The position numbers and the translations under genes were made by a program. From positions 44,486,194 through 44,550,193 of the forward strand of contig CM064870.1 in the NCBI GenBank assembly GCA_032719365.1: DNA of 64,000 bases, written 5' to 3'. The notes under the pieces were generated by a model. It saw nothing but the letters and a program-made list of their open reading frames with translations. It searched no databases and had not been told where the DNA came from. The stretch is from Prinsepia uniflora (Eukaryota > Streptophyta > Magnoliopsida > Rosales > Rosaceae). Shown piece by piece: positions 35,236 through 46,529 of the stretch. Positions within the stretch are counted from its first letter, which is position 1, and each line of letters opens with the position of its first letter.

Positions 35236-38200
35236 ATGGCACTGAATACTTCTCTCTCACTTCTCCCCTCCATTCTCTCTCCCAACCTTTCCAACTCCTC
35301 CTCAATCCCCACTTTCACCCTCTTCTGCCCCTCTCACTTCCACTCCAAAACCAGACTTCCGTTCCTCCAACGTTGCCAAATGAAAAACGACACCCTTTTT
35401 GTGCCCGCCTCCGCTGTCGTCATTGGAGACGACCTGCCCCTCGCCTACGGCGATCTCTTCCCCCAGCCCAATCCCAGCGACCGTAGAAGAGCCGGCGTGC
35501 TTCTCCATCCCACTTCCTTCCGTGGACCCCACGGCATTGGCGATTTCGGAGAAGAGGCGTTTCGATTCATTGATTGGCTTCATGAGGCCGGTTGCTCCCT
35601 TTGGCAGGTTCTTCCTCTTGTTCCTCCCGGTAGGAAAGCCAATGAACAAGGATCCCCGTACTCTGGTCAGGTCAAAAGTTAACTTCAATTACCTAATTTT
35701 TTTTCTTTGAATCATTTCATTTCACTATTGTAATTGGCTATGATGTCTGAACCTTTTCCTTCCCGATTTTTATTTTAAATTCCAATTCTGGGTAACTGTG
35801 ATTTCAATTTTCAGGATGCAAATTGTGGTAACACTCTGTTGATATCTCTTGAGGAGCTTGTTAAGGATGGTTTGTTGACAAAGGACGAACTTCCAAAACC
35901 AATGTGAGGAAATCTGAGATCATATTCACCAGCTTCTTTTTCTCTTAAAAATTCAAATGTCTCCATTGATTGTGAGTCGACGATGATTCATTCAGTGATG
36001 CTGAACGTGTCGACTACTCAACTGTTGCCGACATTAAGGATCCTCTAGTAGCTAAGGTAAAGCTATTTGTATTTTGACCTGAGCGGCATTGTTACTGCTA
36101 GGTTTTAGGTTGTTTTCTTTTTGTTAAACTGAAGTTGGTATAGTCCTTAAAGATAAGGGTCGATAATGAGCCTTCTATTAAATTAAGACCTGGTCCTGTT
36201 CATGTTATCTTTCCATTAGATGGAACTAGCAAGTGTATCTACCAATAACATCAAAAACATAATTGCTATGGACTTGTTACCTTTATTCATGAATTTTTTT
36301 TTCCTTCTTTCTCTGAAGGGCATTTGGCCAGTTAGATGACTTTTCCCTCAGACTTTGATTGTCAATAAGTCGTTTATCATATCTATTTCTATGGACTCTT
36401 TCCTACAAAGTAGAGCAGATTTTCCTCCTTACACGATCAAAAGAAAAACTAATTGTAGTTTAGTACTTTCTCAGGCTGCAGAGAGGCTTATTCAGAGTGA
36501 AGGTGAACTTAAAAGTCAGCTTGAAGATTTCCGCAATGACCCTGATATATCAAGTGAGATTTTTAAATTATTGTGCACTAATAATTGTATAATAACCTTT
36601 GATTGCCCTGACAATTTTTTTTGTCTGTTTTTGCATTGTTAATCTTGGTGGTAATTTGACATTGAATTGGAGTCTGGTTCAACATTTCTCCGGATTGGCG
36701 TAATTGTAATCATTTTTGGATGTTTCAGTTGAATACGTACATTATACATACATCAATACATTGATAAAACACGTGCACACATATACTCACACAAATATGC
36801 ACCATATATTGGGTTGGACTGCCACTAGCCTCTTTATATTATTTCATGAAAGTATTATATTTTTGGTTAGTTAGTAACTCATTAGAATGTTATGCTGTTT
36901 TTTATTTTCTTATGCATGGTATGACATATGGTCCTTGGTGAAAGTACCATTCACTAAGAATGCATACCCAGCATGCTGTTGTGCACTTGCGTGAATATTT
37001 GTCCCTCTTTCACTTCTGATTCTTGTTTAAAATTTTTGGTAGGCTGGCTTGAAGATGCAGCTTATTTTGCTGCAATTGACAGCAGTGTAAATGCTTTCAG
37101 TTGGTATGAGTGGCCTGAGCCTTTAAAAAATCGCCATCTTTCAGCTTTGGAAGACATTTACCAGAGAAAAAAGCACTTTGTGAGATCTGGGTGACTGAAT
37201 ATTACTTATAGATTTATGGTTACCTAACATATGCTCGTAGTGTTAGGAGCCCCTTCAATGCCCATTTCTCCCCTCATGCTTTTGTTTATGCAGATAAATG
37301 TCTTCATTGGGGAACAATTTTTGTTCCAAAGGCAATGGCAGAAAGTTCGTAAGTATGCACAGATGAAAGGAATTAGTATCATGGGAGATATGCCCATTTA
37401 TGTAGGTTATCACAGTGCAGATGTTTGGGCCAATAAAAAACATTTTCTGTTGGTGAGTACTTTTAAGTGGGTAAAGGATTATATGTTTATACCAGAGACT
37501 TGTGTACCGGGTGTCAGTTGCTGATCATATAAGTCTTGCAGAATAGGAAAGGTTTTCCTCTTCAAGTTAGTGGTGTTCCCCCTGATGCTTTCAGTGAAAC
37601 TGGTCAGCTATGGGACAGGTTGTTTATACAACTCGCACATAATGGTTCAAGTTTGTTTTGTGATCGGTGTGCTATATGATATACTAAAAACCTGAAGTTT
37701 GATTAAAGCCCTCTATATGACTGGAAAGCGATGGAGAAAGAAGGATTTTCATGGTGGATACGCCGCATAAGAAGAGCACAGAATATATATGATGAATTCA
37801 GGATAGACCACTTTAGAGGACTTGCTGGCTTTTGGGCTGTTCCTTCTGGTGAGAAAATACGAAGAAGATTTCTTTTGCTTGTCTCATGTGGCATATATAT
37901 GTTGTTATCACACTTATATATATAGATTTATATATTGTGTGTACAGAAGCCAAAGTTGCAACGCTTGGAAGCTGGAAGGTCAGGTTTGAATAAATTTATA
38001 CCTATTTACAATTCAGTGTATTATTATCCCATCATTCAAGCTGAAACCTTTTTTTTTTTTTTTTCCCCCTAACGATTGTAGGCAGGACCAGGAAAATTAT
38101 TTTTTGATGCCATATCCAGAGCAGTTGGGAAGATTAACATAACAGCTGAAGATCTGGTATGATTTAGCTGATTGGATATGAACATTTTTTTATTCCATAT

Positions 38201-40222
38201 CCAGAGCAGTTGATAAATTTAACATATAGCTCAATTTCTTAGGTTTAATATTTCCAGACATATATGCAGACTTTCAAATAGAAAGAAATTACTAAAAGAG
38301 TAGAACTATAGATGTGAACTGTTTGATGCTATGAGTTTACTGATTTTATGACTTTTTCTCTTATTACAACCTTATCTTAAAAACAGATAAAGAAAATAAG
38401 ACATTTCATTTGTGGTAGATGACTAATTGATCATTTAGAGTTTAAGATGCATTGTTGATTTGGTAGAAATTGAAATTGGTATCTAATTTCACAGTTCTGT
38501 GCTTTCAAGTTAAATTTTCATGGGTGAGAGTGACAAGATTGAGAACAATTAATCAAGTGAGAGTGACAAGATTGAGAACAATTAATCAAATGAAAGTGAC
38601 AAGATTGAGAAAAATTAATAAGTTATTACAATCTGTCCATCAAACGATGACTGAAATTCAGTAATTGTTTGGTTTTAGAATCATTGCAATTATAACAGTT
38701 AGATGATTGGTAGAATATAAAATAATTGTTTCCACACCCTAACTATTAAAGCTTCTGGGAAGCATTAAATCAAAGAACTTTATTATGGTCAGCGGGATCC
38801 TGAGATCAAAACCCTACAATTACAACATCTCTTTTTAAGTTGAATTCTACAAGTTGGGCTGTAGTGGTGGAGGGAAGCCCATGTGTGACATCCTAATAAA
38901 TAAACTTTTGATAGTGGTAAACGAACAAACATTGTAGAGGTCATTGTAAATGCCCATCTGTTCAAATTTTACAAGTGTTCATGTGATGCATTCTAATAAT
39001 TTCCACGGCTGCATGACAGGGAGTAATCACTGAGGATGTGATTCAGTTAAGGAAATACATTGGGGCACCTGGAATGGCCGTCCTCCAGTTTGGTATTGAC
39101 TTCTTACCCATGTAATGTACTACTGTATTCTATATAATTAGCTTTTAGAAATAACTCTAAGCTGAATTGATGCGATGGTCTAGCCTTGTTCCATAACTGC
39201 TCTATGTAGGATTTGGAAGTGATGCTGCTAACCCTCATTTACCTCATAATCATGAACCTAATCAAGTTGTTTACACCGGAACTCATGATAATGACACGGT
39301 AAATTCATCCATCCATGGGTTTATTTCAATATGCTGTTGGATTTGTCCTATAATCCAATTATGAGTGGTCTGGACTTTCTTTCCACTATATCTGCTGTTT
39401 TTCTTTCTTCTACTAGATTACATCTGGTGGAGCATATTTTGTAATTCTGAAAGTAGTACTGGTTATTCCAATCCCAAGATCATGACAACTGCTTATTATT
39501 TTTCCTTCTGATTTTGAATGAAAGCTTTCTAATGGTTTCTTTGCTTGTCTTATAGATTCGAGGTTGGTGGGATGTTTTGAGGCACGAAGAGAAGTCGAAT
39601 GTGAGTTCTTCTTTTTCTTTCAACTGTTTAGTAAGATTTAGCTTCTTTTTGTTTTTCTTTACGATTTTGTTGTCATCCCAGGTCCTGAAGTATCTTTCAA
39701 TTGCTGAAAAAGATGATATCTCATGGGCGCTTGCAAAGGCTGCGTTATCATCCGTGGCTCGCACAGCAATAATTCCTATGCAAGATATTCTTAGGTTAGG
39801 AAGTTTTGCAAGGATGAACATTCCTGCAACTCAGGTAAATCACTACTTTATAGGTTACGTTATGGTCTACAAGTCAAATGCATGCAAATAGATAGGTCAA
39901 ATCAGATTCTTGGCATGGTTGGCCATCCTAGGCTTCTTTTTATTCAAAATCTGTGTTCCTGGGTCGCGGTGAGGGCAAGATGAAAACACTTAATACGTTT
40001 TGTTTCCACGAGTTTACCAAATATAATAGATAATTCGCATTTAGGAATCTATTCGTCTGAGCAAAGTGATGTTATTGGAGACTGCCATTTTCAATGATAT
40101 TTTCATTCTATGCGCAGTTCGGAAACTGGGGTTGGAGGATACCTAGTTCCACGACCTTTGATAGCTTGGAGGCAGAAGCTTTGCAACTGAGGGATATGTT
40201 GTCTATGTATGGGCGGCTGTAG
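35236..40222 (+). CDS. DPE1: Plastid 4-alpha-glucanotransferase (disproportionating enzyme)
   Basis: Fifteen exons: 35236-35670, 35815-35903, 35996-36056, 36475-36553, 37043-37179, 37294-37452, 37542-37618, 37709-37848, 37947-37978, 38082-38156, 39020-39092, 39210-39298, 39556-39600, 39682-39834, 40118-40222. All introns are GT-AG and the exons sum to 1749 nt (582 aa), a normal length. A Ser-rich transit peptide occupies about residues 1-45. It is a GH77 enzyme that moves glucan units between maltooligosaccharides during starch breakdown. Motifs visible: GVLLHPTSFRG, GSPYSGQDANCGN, RIDHFRG (nucleophile Asp379), AEDLG (acid/base Glu426), THDNDT (Asp479). No disruption was found. The start is the first ATG in frame before the transit peptide. 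The neighbouring gene is convergent. Confidence 0.95.
38524..38622. repeat. 33-bp minisatellite in DPE1 intron 10
   Basis: Three units of exactly 33 bp with the core GTGACAAGATTGAGAA. Confidence 0.9.
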
Positions 40223-40539
40223 ATTAACAATGCTGAGTATATTTTTCCTTCAAGTGGTGTATCAACTTTGTTGTATCAGAATATAACAATCTATATGCAG
40301 ATCTCACTCAAGAAATAAATGATGTAACATCAAATAAAAATGTTGGATCTACACCAATGGATGAAATGATGAATGATGTTTATAGCTTTTAAGTTTCGTA
40401 GATACATGTTGGGAAAGTGTCAAATTAAGGATATCTTTCACTTTGCTGCTATACATTGTTAATTGATAATTCATAGCGCATTCGTGTCTGTAACTTTCAT
40501 ACTGCAAGATGGTCGCATCCTGAACATCAGGCAGCAAAA

Positions 40540-42683
40540 TCAAGCAGCTTTTTCAATGGCTTCGATGCATTCGAGTATAGTTGCTTTGTTTGACATTGCT
40601 GTGATTAAAGCTTCATGAATCGCCTTGTCATTTTTTAACAGAGACCCAGCAAACAAAACCTGCCATGCAATATTCCACAGCTGCATCAGAATTTGTTCAT
40701 CACTTCCCACATTTTGTGAGCACGCTGATTGTATAATTAGGAACTTACAGCCCATCTAGTAAGATTTTGTTGTTGTTCTTTGCTAAGCTGTGGCCTGCTT
40801 CTGTTGATAAACCTCTGAAAATAAAAAAATCCAAGTCTTTGAGAACTAACACATGTTATGGAAATAGAATTAATGTTGGGAAAATTGTAGTTGTAAACCT
40901 GAAGAGTGAAAAGATCAGCCGATTGACCAATCACTTTGTCATATTTGAGACCTTCTGCTGCTAACCCAGCCATTGCAACCACTGCCAACCTAAAATACTA
41001 TCAAATTTACTTCCTCTCCGCCACTCAAATCTTATACATTGCACATGTATCAATTTATAAGGATACTTTTTGTACATAAACCATGTCAGATTATGAGGAA
41101 TCATCTTACAGGTGGTTTTGGCAGTATTCTGATTTTCGGAAAGCACCAAGGGAGCAATTGTTAAGAGTTTCAGAAGTAAAAGATACTCGAGAAAAAAAGT
41201 TAAAATTGCAGGGATATATATGACCACCATAAAAAATACCTGTCTAATTCCTTTGCATCAAGCTGGCCACTGTATATCAACTTCTCCAGCCTTTCATCAA
41301 TAAGATTGACATGTTCTTTCCCAATATCTAAAGAATACCCCAGAATAGGGAGGCCCAGCAAATAAGCAACTATTCAAACACGAGTCTTTTATCAGTATGA
41401 CAACCCAGCATGCAACCTAACAATCTGGGGAATTATTTCATCAATCTTAAATGACATTGAGTATATATCATTTTGGGGTTCCCAATGAAGTACCTAAAAA
41501 ATGAGCAGCTTCATGGCTAGCAATTCTCTCCTGATAATCTGGGAAAAATGATGAAAACCCAGATATGGCAGCTTGAAGAAGCCTAAAGTGCAGACAAAGT
41601 TGTTCAACTTTTTATGGAAGAAAATACGATCTTGATAATAACAACTCATACTCTTCGAACACATAACAATACAACTGCATATAAAGCTAGCTTGGTCGAC
41701 TTACCCAGGGGCAGTGCTTCCCACACCCAAAACTACTAAAGAGATGCTCCCAAGCAAGTATGGCACGAAAAATCCCCAATCCTACAACAACAGCCAAACC
41801 TATTCAATACAAGCTTAAAGGACTTTGAAATGCCTTCCACATGCATTCAATTAAGATGCAAGAGAGAGAGAGAGGTGATAATCTGATGCAGGTGGTGATG
41901 CATTGCAACTGCATTTTCAATAACAAGTTGTCTAACTCTTCTTCCAGATTAGAGAAAGAATGTTAGAACGAACTTACAGAGAAAAGGAGACATAATCAAA
42001 TTTACCCCGGGAAGTTGGCCAGCAAGAAGGCCTAAGAATCCTGTTGTGCCCACCACGGTGAATAGAAAAGCCGCCTGTATCACTAGACCATATCAAATTT
42101 ATAAAAAGTAGTTTCAATTTTAAACCTGCAAGAAATACTAGTGCCATAAATGCTTACATCATTTCTAACACTGGGAACTGCAAGAGTTTCTGCATTTTTA
42201 ATTCCAAGAGTTGTGAGCTCCCTAAGCGACGTCTGATGCATAAATGTTGAAACTTGAAAGAGTCAACATTCCTAATTCAATCACATTTCCCAGACACTGA
42301 GACTTGTAATGATGGAGACTGACCGTACGGCGGGACACATAGGGCTGAGAACTCCATTTCTTGGCCCAACCTACTTTACTTAGCTCATCAAGTGCCTCTT
42401 TTACCGCACTGCTATCTTTCTGCACCAAGAACATACATTATACAATTATACATGCGTGTCGGTTGTATCTATTTAATTAGCAATTGACAATTTGAAGAAA
42501 GAAAGGTAATGGAATTGGAATTGAAAGAAGAACCTTAGCAATGGAGGATTGAAGGGTGTTGAGATCGACACCAGAAGCAGCAGAAGAAGAAGCACTTACT
42601 CGAAATTGTGGAGGAAAAAGAGAGGTTAAAGATGCAGGATTTGAGAGTGAGAGTGAGAGAGAAGCCACGGTGAAGCTCGTCAT
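40540..42683 (-). CDS. Plastid membrane protein with M41-like HEXXH motif
   Basis: Ten exons on the minus strand: 42534-42683, 42324-42419, 42158-42232, 42006-42074, 41705-41781, 41494-41582, 41240-41369, 40899-40989, 40749-40814, 40540-40680. They total 984 nt, 327 aa, all GT-AG. The N-terminus is a Ser-rich transit-like peptide. Two hydrophobic segments (about residues 108-130 and 133-153) precede IASHEAAHFLVAYLLG, whose HEAAH (residues 179-183) resembles the zinc-binding HEXGH of FtsH (M41) proteases. There is no AAA+ ATPase domain. It matches, from memory, the uncharacterised plant family including Arabidopsis At5g27290, sometimes labelled 'stress regulated protein'. Whether it is an active protease is unknown. 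Its stop lies 317 bp from the convergent DPE1 stop. Confidence 0.85.
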
Positions 42684-42820
42684 GGCTCAGTCTGTTTTCC
42701 TCTTGTGTTTCACAATCCCCCTCCCCCTCCCTTGTCCCTACACTACACCGGATAAGAGGCTTTAATACCCTGCCTCATACTCATACAGCACTACTTTCCT
42801 TGTTTTGCTTACAACAATCA

Positions 42821-42948
42821 ATGGCAGTCTGTCCTCCATGTCAACCTGCTAATTTACATTTATATATATGCAAAAAGAAAACCAATGGCAGTCTGTCCTC
42901 CATGTCAACCTGCTAATTTACATTTATATATATATATATATATATGCA
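42821..42948. repeat. 64-bp direct duplication with AT tract
   Basis: Two copies of ATGGCAGTCTGTCCTCCATG and its continuation, 64 bp apart. The second has a longer (AT)n run. It lies between the start of the M41-like gene and the tRNA gene. Confidence 0.95.
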
Positions 42949-42974
42949 AAAAGAAAAATGAAATATATGTATTT

Positions 42975-42982
42975 TGTTGAGA

Positions 42983-43015
<33 letters not shown>

Positions 43016-43055
43016 ACCTTAATCTGGCGCCTTAGACCAACTCGGCCATCTCAAC
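42975..43055 (-). tRNA. tRNA-Leu (AAG)
   Basis: The minus strand gives a 7-bp acceptor stem GTTGAGA/TCTCAAC. The anticodon stem CCAGA/TCTGG encloses loop TTAAGGT, so the anticodon is AAG (Leu). A long variable arm, as expected for tRNA-Leu, and a T arm GTGGGTTCAAATCCCAC are present. The CCA end is not encoded. No intron. About 81 nt including the discriminator base. It looks intact. Confidence 0.95.
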
Positions 43056-43208
43056 ATTCATGCAGTTAGGTCCTCGTAAATAATTTATTATCTGAATACA
43101 GCAATTAAGTTAGGTGGGAAAAATTGCTAAACTAAATCGGGTTTTGCCGAGGAGGCAGCTTAATTGCTAGAGATCCGATACAGGCACAACCATTCTACCA
43201 CCACCACT

Positions 43209-44301
43209 ATGACAAAGAGCAGCTCAACAACGGCGGCGGCGGCTGTGGCACAACTAATTCCATCCCTCCCGGACGACGTCGCTTTGAACTGCATAGCCCG
43301 AGTCCCACGTTGGTACCATCCAATCCTCTCGATTGTCTCTAGACCCATCCGCTCCCTCCTCTCATCCCCACTCTTCTTCACCACCCGCTCCCTCCTCAAC
43401 TCCACGCAACACTTCCTCTACCTCACACTCCGGTCTCAACATAATCCCTCCGTCTGGTTCGCACTCTATCAAAATCCCGACCTCAACTCAAACAACCCTC
43501 ACGCTCTCATCCGGATCCCACCGATCCCCGCCCCAACAGTCGGTGCCGCCTACGCAGTCGTTGGCCCGATCATTTACGTCCTCGGCGGGTCAATCAAGGA
43601 CGTTCCTTCCTCGCACGTGTGGCTCCTCGACTGTCGCTTCCACACCTGGCAACCAGGCCCACCCATGCGGGTGGCGCGCGAGTTCGCCGCCGCGGGCGTG
43701 GTGGATGGAAAGATCTACGTCATTGGTGGCTGTGTCACGGACTCATGGGCCCGGAACGAGTATTGGGCCGAGTCTCTGGACCCGGAGACCGGTCGCTGGG
43801 GAGCAGTGCCAAGCCCGATGGAGGTCCGCGATAAGTGGATGCACGCGAGCGCCGTGATCGGTGGCCGCGTATACGCCATGGCAGACCGGGGCGGTGTTGT
43901 TTTCGACCCAAAAACCCGTGGTTAGGATGCCGTTGAGAAAAGGCTTGACTTGGGGTGGAGAGGGAGGGCTTGTGTGGTCCACGAAATTCTGTATTGCTAC
44001 GACTATTTGGGCAAAATTAGAGGGTTTGATGTGAAGAAGAGGGTTTGGAGAGAGGTGAAGGGTGTGGAGAAGGGACTGCCCAAGTTCTTGTGCGGTGCCA
44101 CGAATGGCGAATGTGGGAAAGAAATTGGTTGTGTTGTGGGAAGGGAAGGAAAATAGGAAACAAGTGGAGATTTGGTGTGCTGAAATTGAGGTGGAGGAGA
44201 ACAAACAGGGAGAGTTGTGGGGCGAGATTGATTGGTCCCATAAGCTACTTTCGGTTCCCAAAGGCTCTTCCATCGTCAATTGCTTGTCTGTTACCTTGTG
44301 A
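43209..44301 (+). pseudogene. F-box/kelch-repeat protein, SKIP6-like, disrupted
   Basis: A single-exon gene of about 364 codons starting at the ATG at 43209. The N-terminal F-box (LIPSLPDDVALNCIARVPR) would bind SKP1/ASK in an SCF ubiquitin ligase. Kelch repeats follow (YVLGGS, IYVIGGC, RVYAMADRGGVVFDP). By eye it is closest to SKIP6. Two lesions: an in-frame TAG at 43923-43925, where homologs have Trp (TGG to TAG), and one extra A near 44103-44105 that shifts the frame within GATMANVGKK; the shifted frame reaches a TGA at 44299-44301. Otherwise the reading is well conserved, so the loss is recent, or the assembly has errors. A protein truncated after about 238 residues could still be made. 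Confidence 0.8.
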
Positions 44302-46428
44302 AGTTTGGTGCAGCAAGTACCAGTGTGCCTGTGGAATTCCATTGCATTGCATGGTTGGTTACAATCTTGTTCAAGCTTTCATCCTCACTTTGTTAAAAAA
44401 CTTATCTTTATCCTCTATTTGATTGGTTGTTTCCCAATTTTGGGGTCTGTTCAATGATTTTTGTATGATATTGTTCGATCATTCAAGTTTGCGACTGTGA
44501 AGGACAGTATGAATGTGAAGTTATCATCAAACTTTTAAGTCAACGGATAATTTCCTTTGTTTAGGGTATATTAAGCATTACTACTACTGGTATGCTTATA
44601 TGTTGTAGTGTTCTACAGTAATTTCATTTAGAGAAGCTTATTCGAAGTGGTGCTAGCTATGTCCACGTTAGACTCTTGTTATGTTTTTAGCTAATATAAA
44701 GCAAGTCTGTTTTTCCTTCTGACAGGTAGGTCATCAGAATCCTTCTCAGCAAGGGAGCAATAAAAGGAACTTCAAAGTGATCCTCCATTATTCCATAAGC
44801 AAGCTGTTTATATCGGGGACATATTACTGCAAACTTGCAAAGGTCGGAATAATCAAGCAAATTGAGTTATGCCAGGTGACACACTCAACTGCTTGAATGA
44901 TTGGTAATAACCGAGTTTCGATATTCCTCCTTTGTGTGCATGTGTGTGCTGCTCAGCCTGCTTATGTAACTACATTTGGCTTCTAGATAGTAATGCGGAT
45001 TACCGTAATAAGTTCTATCTGTATATAACAAAAGGAAGTCTGCCCCTAAGTGATAGTCCTTTCCATATGTTATGTGGAGGTCTCAAGTTCGATTCTTATA
45101 AACAGTGAAATTGATAACTAATGTGTATAATATAATCCCCACCCACAAAATCATTGTATAAAGAAAAAGGAAAACTGGGTTCTCTGCACCAAGACTAGTT
45201 GCTACTTTATTCTAGATTAATTTATTCGACTTATTTGATTATGTATCTTGTACTTTGGCTTTCATTTATTCTTCAGTTATCCTAGAACCATCATCTTAAC
45301 ATGCCAACATAGATTGAATGTATTTGGAATACCAAGATGTAGGGTATGTTTGTCTCCCCCCCGTCTTTATGTTTCCATGTATGGGGAGTTCCTCATTTGG
45401 ATATATGATCAAATGGTGAACTTCAACTGTGTTTTTCTGGTACCCATTGAAGCATAGCATGGATGTTTATTGGCTTAAGCCTAATTTGCTCAATCTTGAT
45501 CAATAAGGATATTCCAACCAAATAAGAGTCGTTGATTAATAGTTTGTCTACCTCAGTGAATACATTATACATCTCAGCTCACTGTTTCTTGATTCATTCC
45601 TCAAGTATATTTGCTTTTTATTTCTGAATAAAATTACATGGAAATTTGAAGCACCGTCCAAACCAATCAAACCAAATTGTATTAAGGGTTTTTACCCAAA
45701 ATACACCCTGGACTACCAATAGTGTTCCAATATGGGGGGGTAAAAAATAGGGATAGATTGGTCCTTTTATACAGCTAAGCAATTGAAATTTAAAAAAAAA
45801 AAAAAGCTGCCTTCACATCATCAGTCGATGTGGCTGTTTAATGCCCAAATCTCCACATCTCGTCGCTCGACCCTCAAAAACAGAAAACAAAAAAGACGAT
45901 CGAGAAGTGATAGTCTGAAGCGAAGAACCCCTGCGACGGTGTGAAGTGAAGAACCGCGACCCACGTTGAGCAGTGCAAGAAGAACTCGGCGCGACCCAGG
46001 AAGCGACAGCCACCGCCACAGACATCGAGCAGAGCTGCGACGCCGCGAGGGAGGGAGAGAAGCCGCGAGAGAGAGAAGCAATGATTAAAAAAGTATTGAA
46101 TTCATTTGCTAATCCTATTGAAGAAAACTGATGATTAAGGTTTTACAATGTTGTTTATAAAATATACACACCACACAGTAACAGCATTTTATAATGCTGC
46201 ATCAGGAAATTGCACGCAAACATAACAAACCCATGGGTTTGCGACAACAGCCAGCAGAGATCTAAAAAGAATTCCCAGCCTGAAATCGTTCAACATTTTT
46301 GTCAATGGCGAAAAAAGAGTCTATTGCAAAAGAGTTCTCATAAGCTTTTTAGAGCATTGCTAGTTGAAGTTCAACTTCTCTAACAAGCAAAAATAGAAAA
46401 TGGATGTGAATAAATGAAAAGAAATGTT
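44302..46428. other. Intergenic region
   Basis: No supported gene. At 45690-45715 a stretch ACCCAAAATACACCCTGG resembles the end of a TIR transposon, but no mate was found. The GC-richer part (45830-46080) has only short minus-strand frames. An AT microsatellite precedes the retroelement breakpoint. Confidence 0.5.
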
Positions 46429-46474
46429 GTATATATATATATATATATATGTGTTATATATGAGTTTCAGAGAC

Positions 46475-46527
<53 letters not shown>
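46429..46527. repeat. (AT)n and (TAA)n microsatellites at the element breakpoint
   Basis: An (AT)n tract near 46429-46450 and about 17 TAA units at 46476-46527. The retroelement protease frame begins immediately after. Confidence 0.95.

Positions 46528-46529
<2 letters not shown>

Noticed and set aside
45690..46085. Possible second MULE or MITE starting GGGTTTTTACCCAAAATACACC
   Set aside because: No inverted partner end or target duplication was found in the window.
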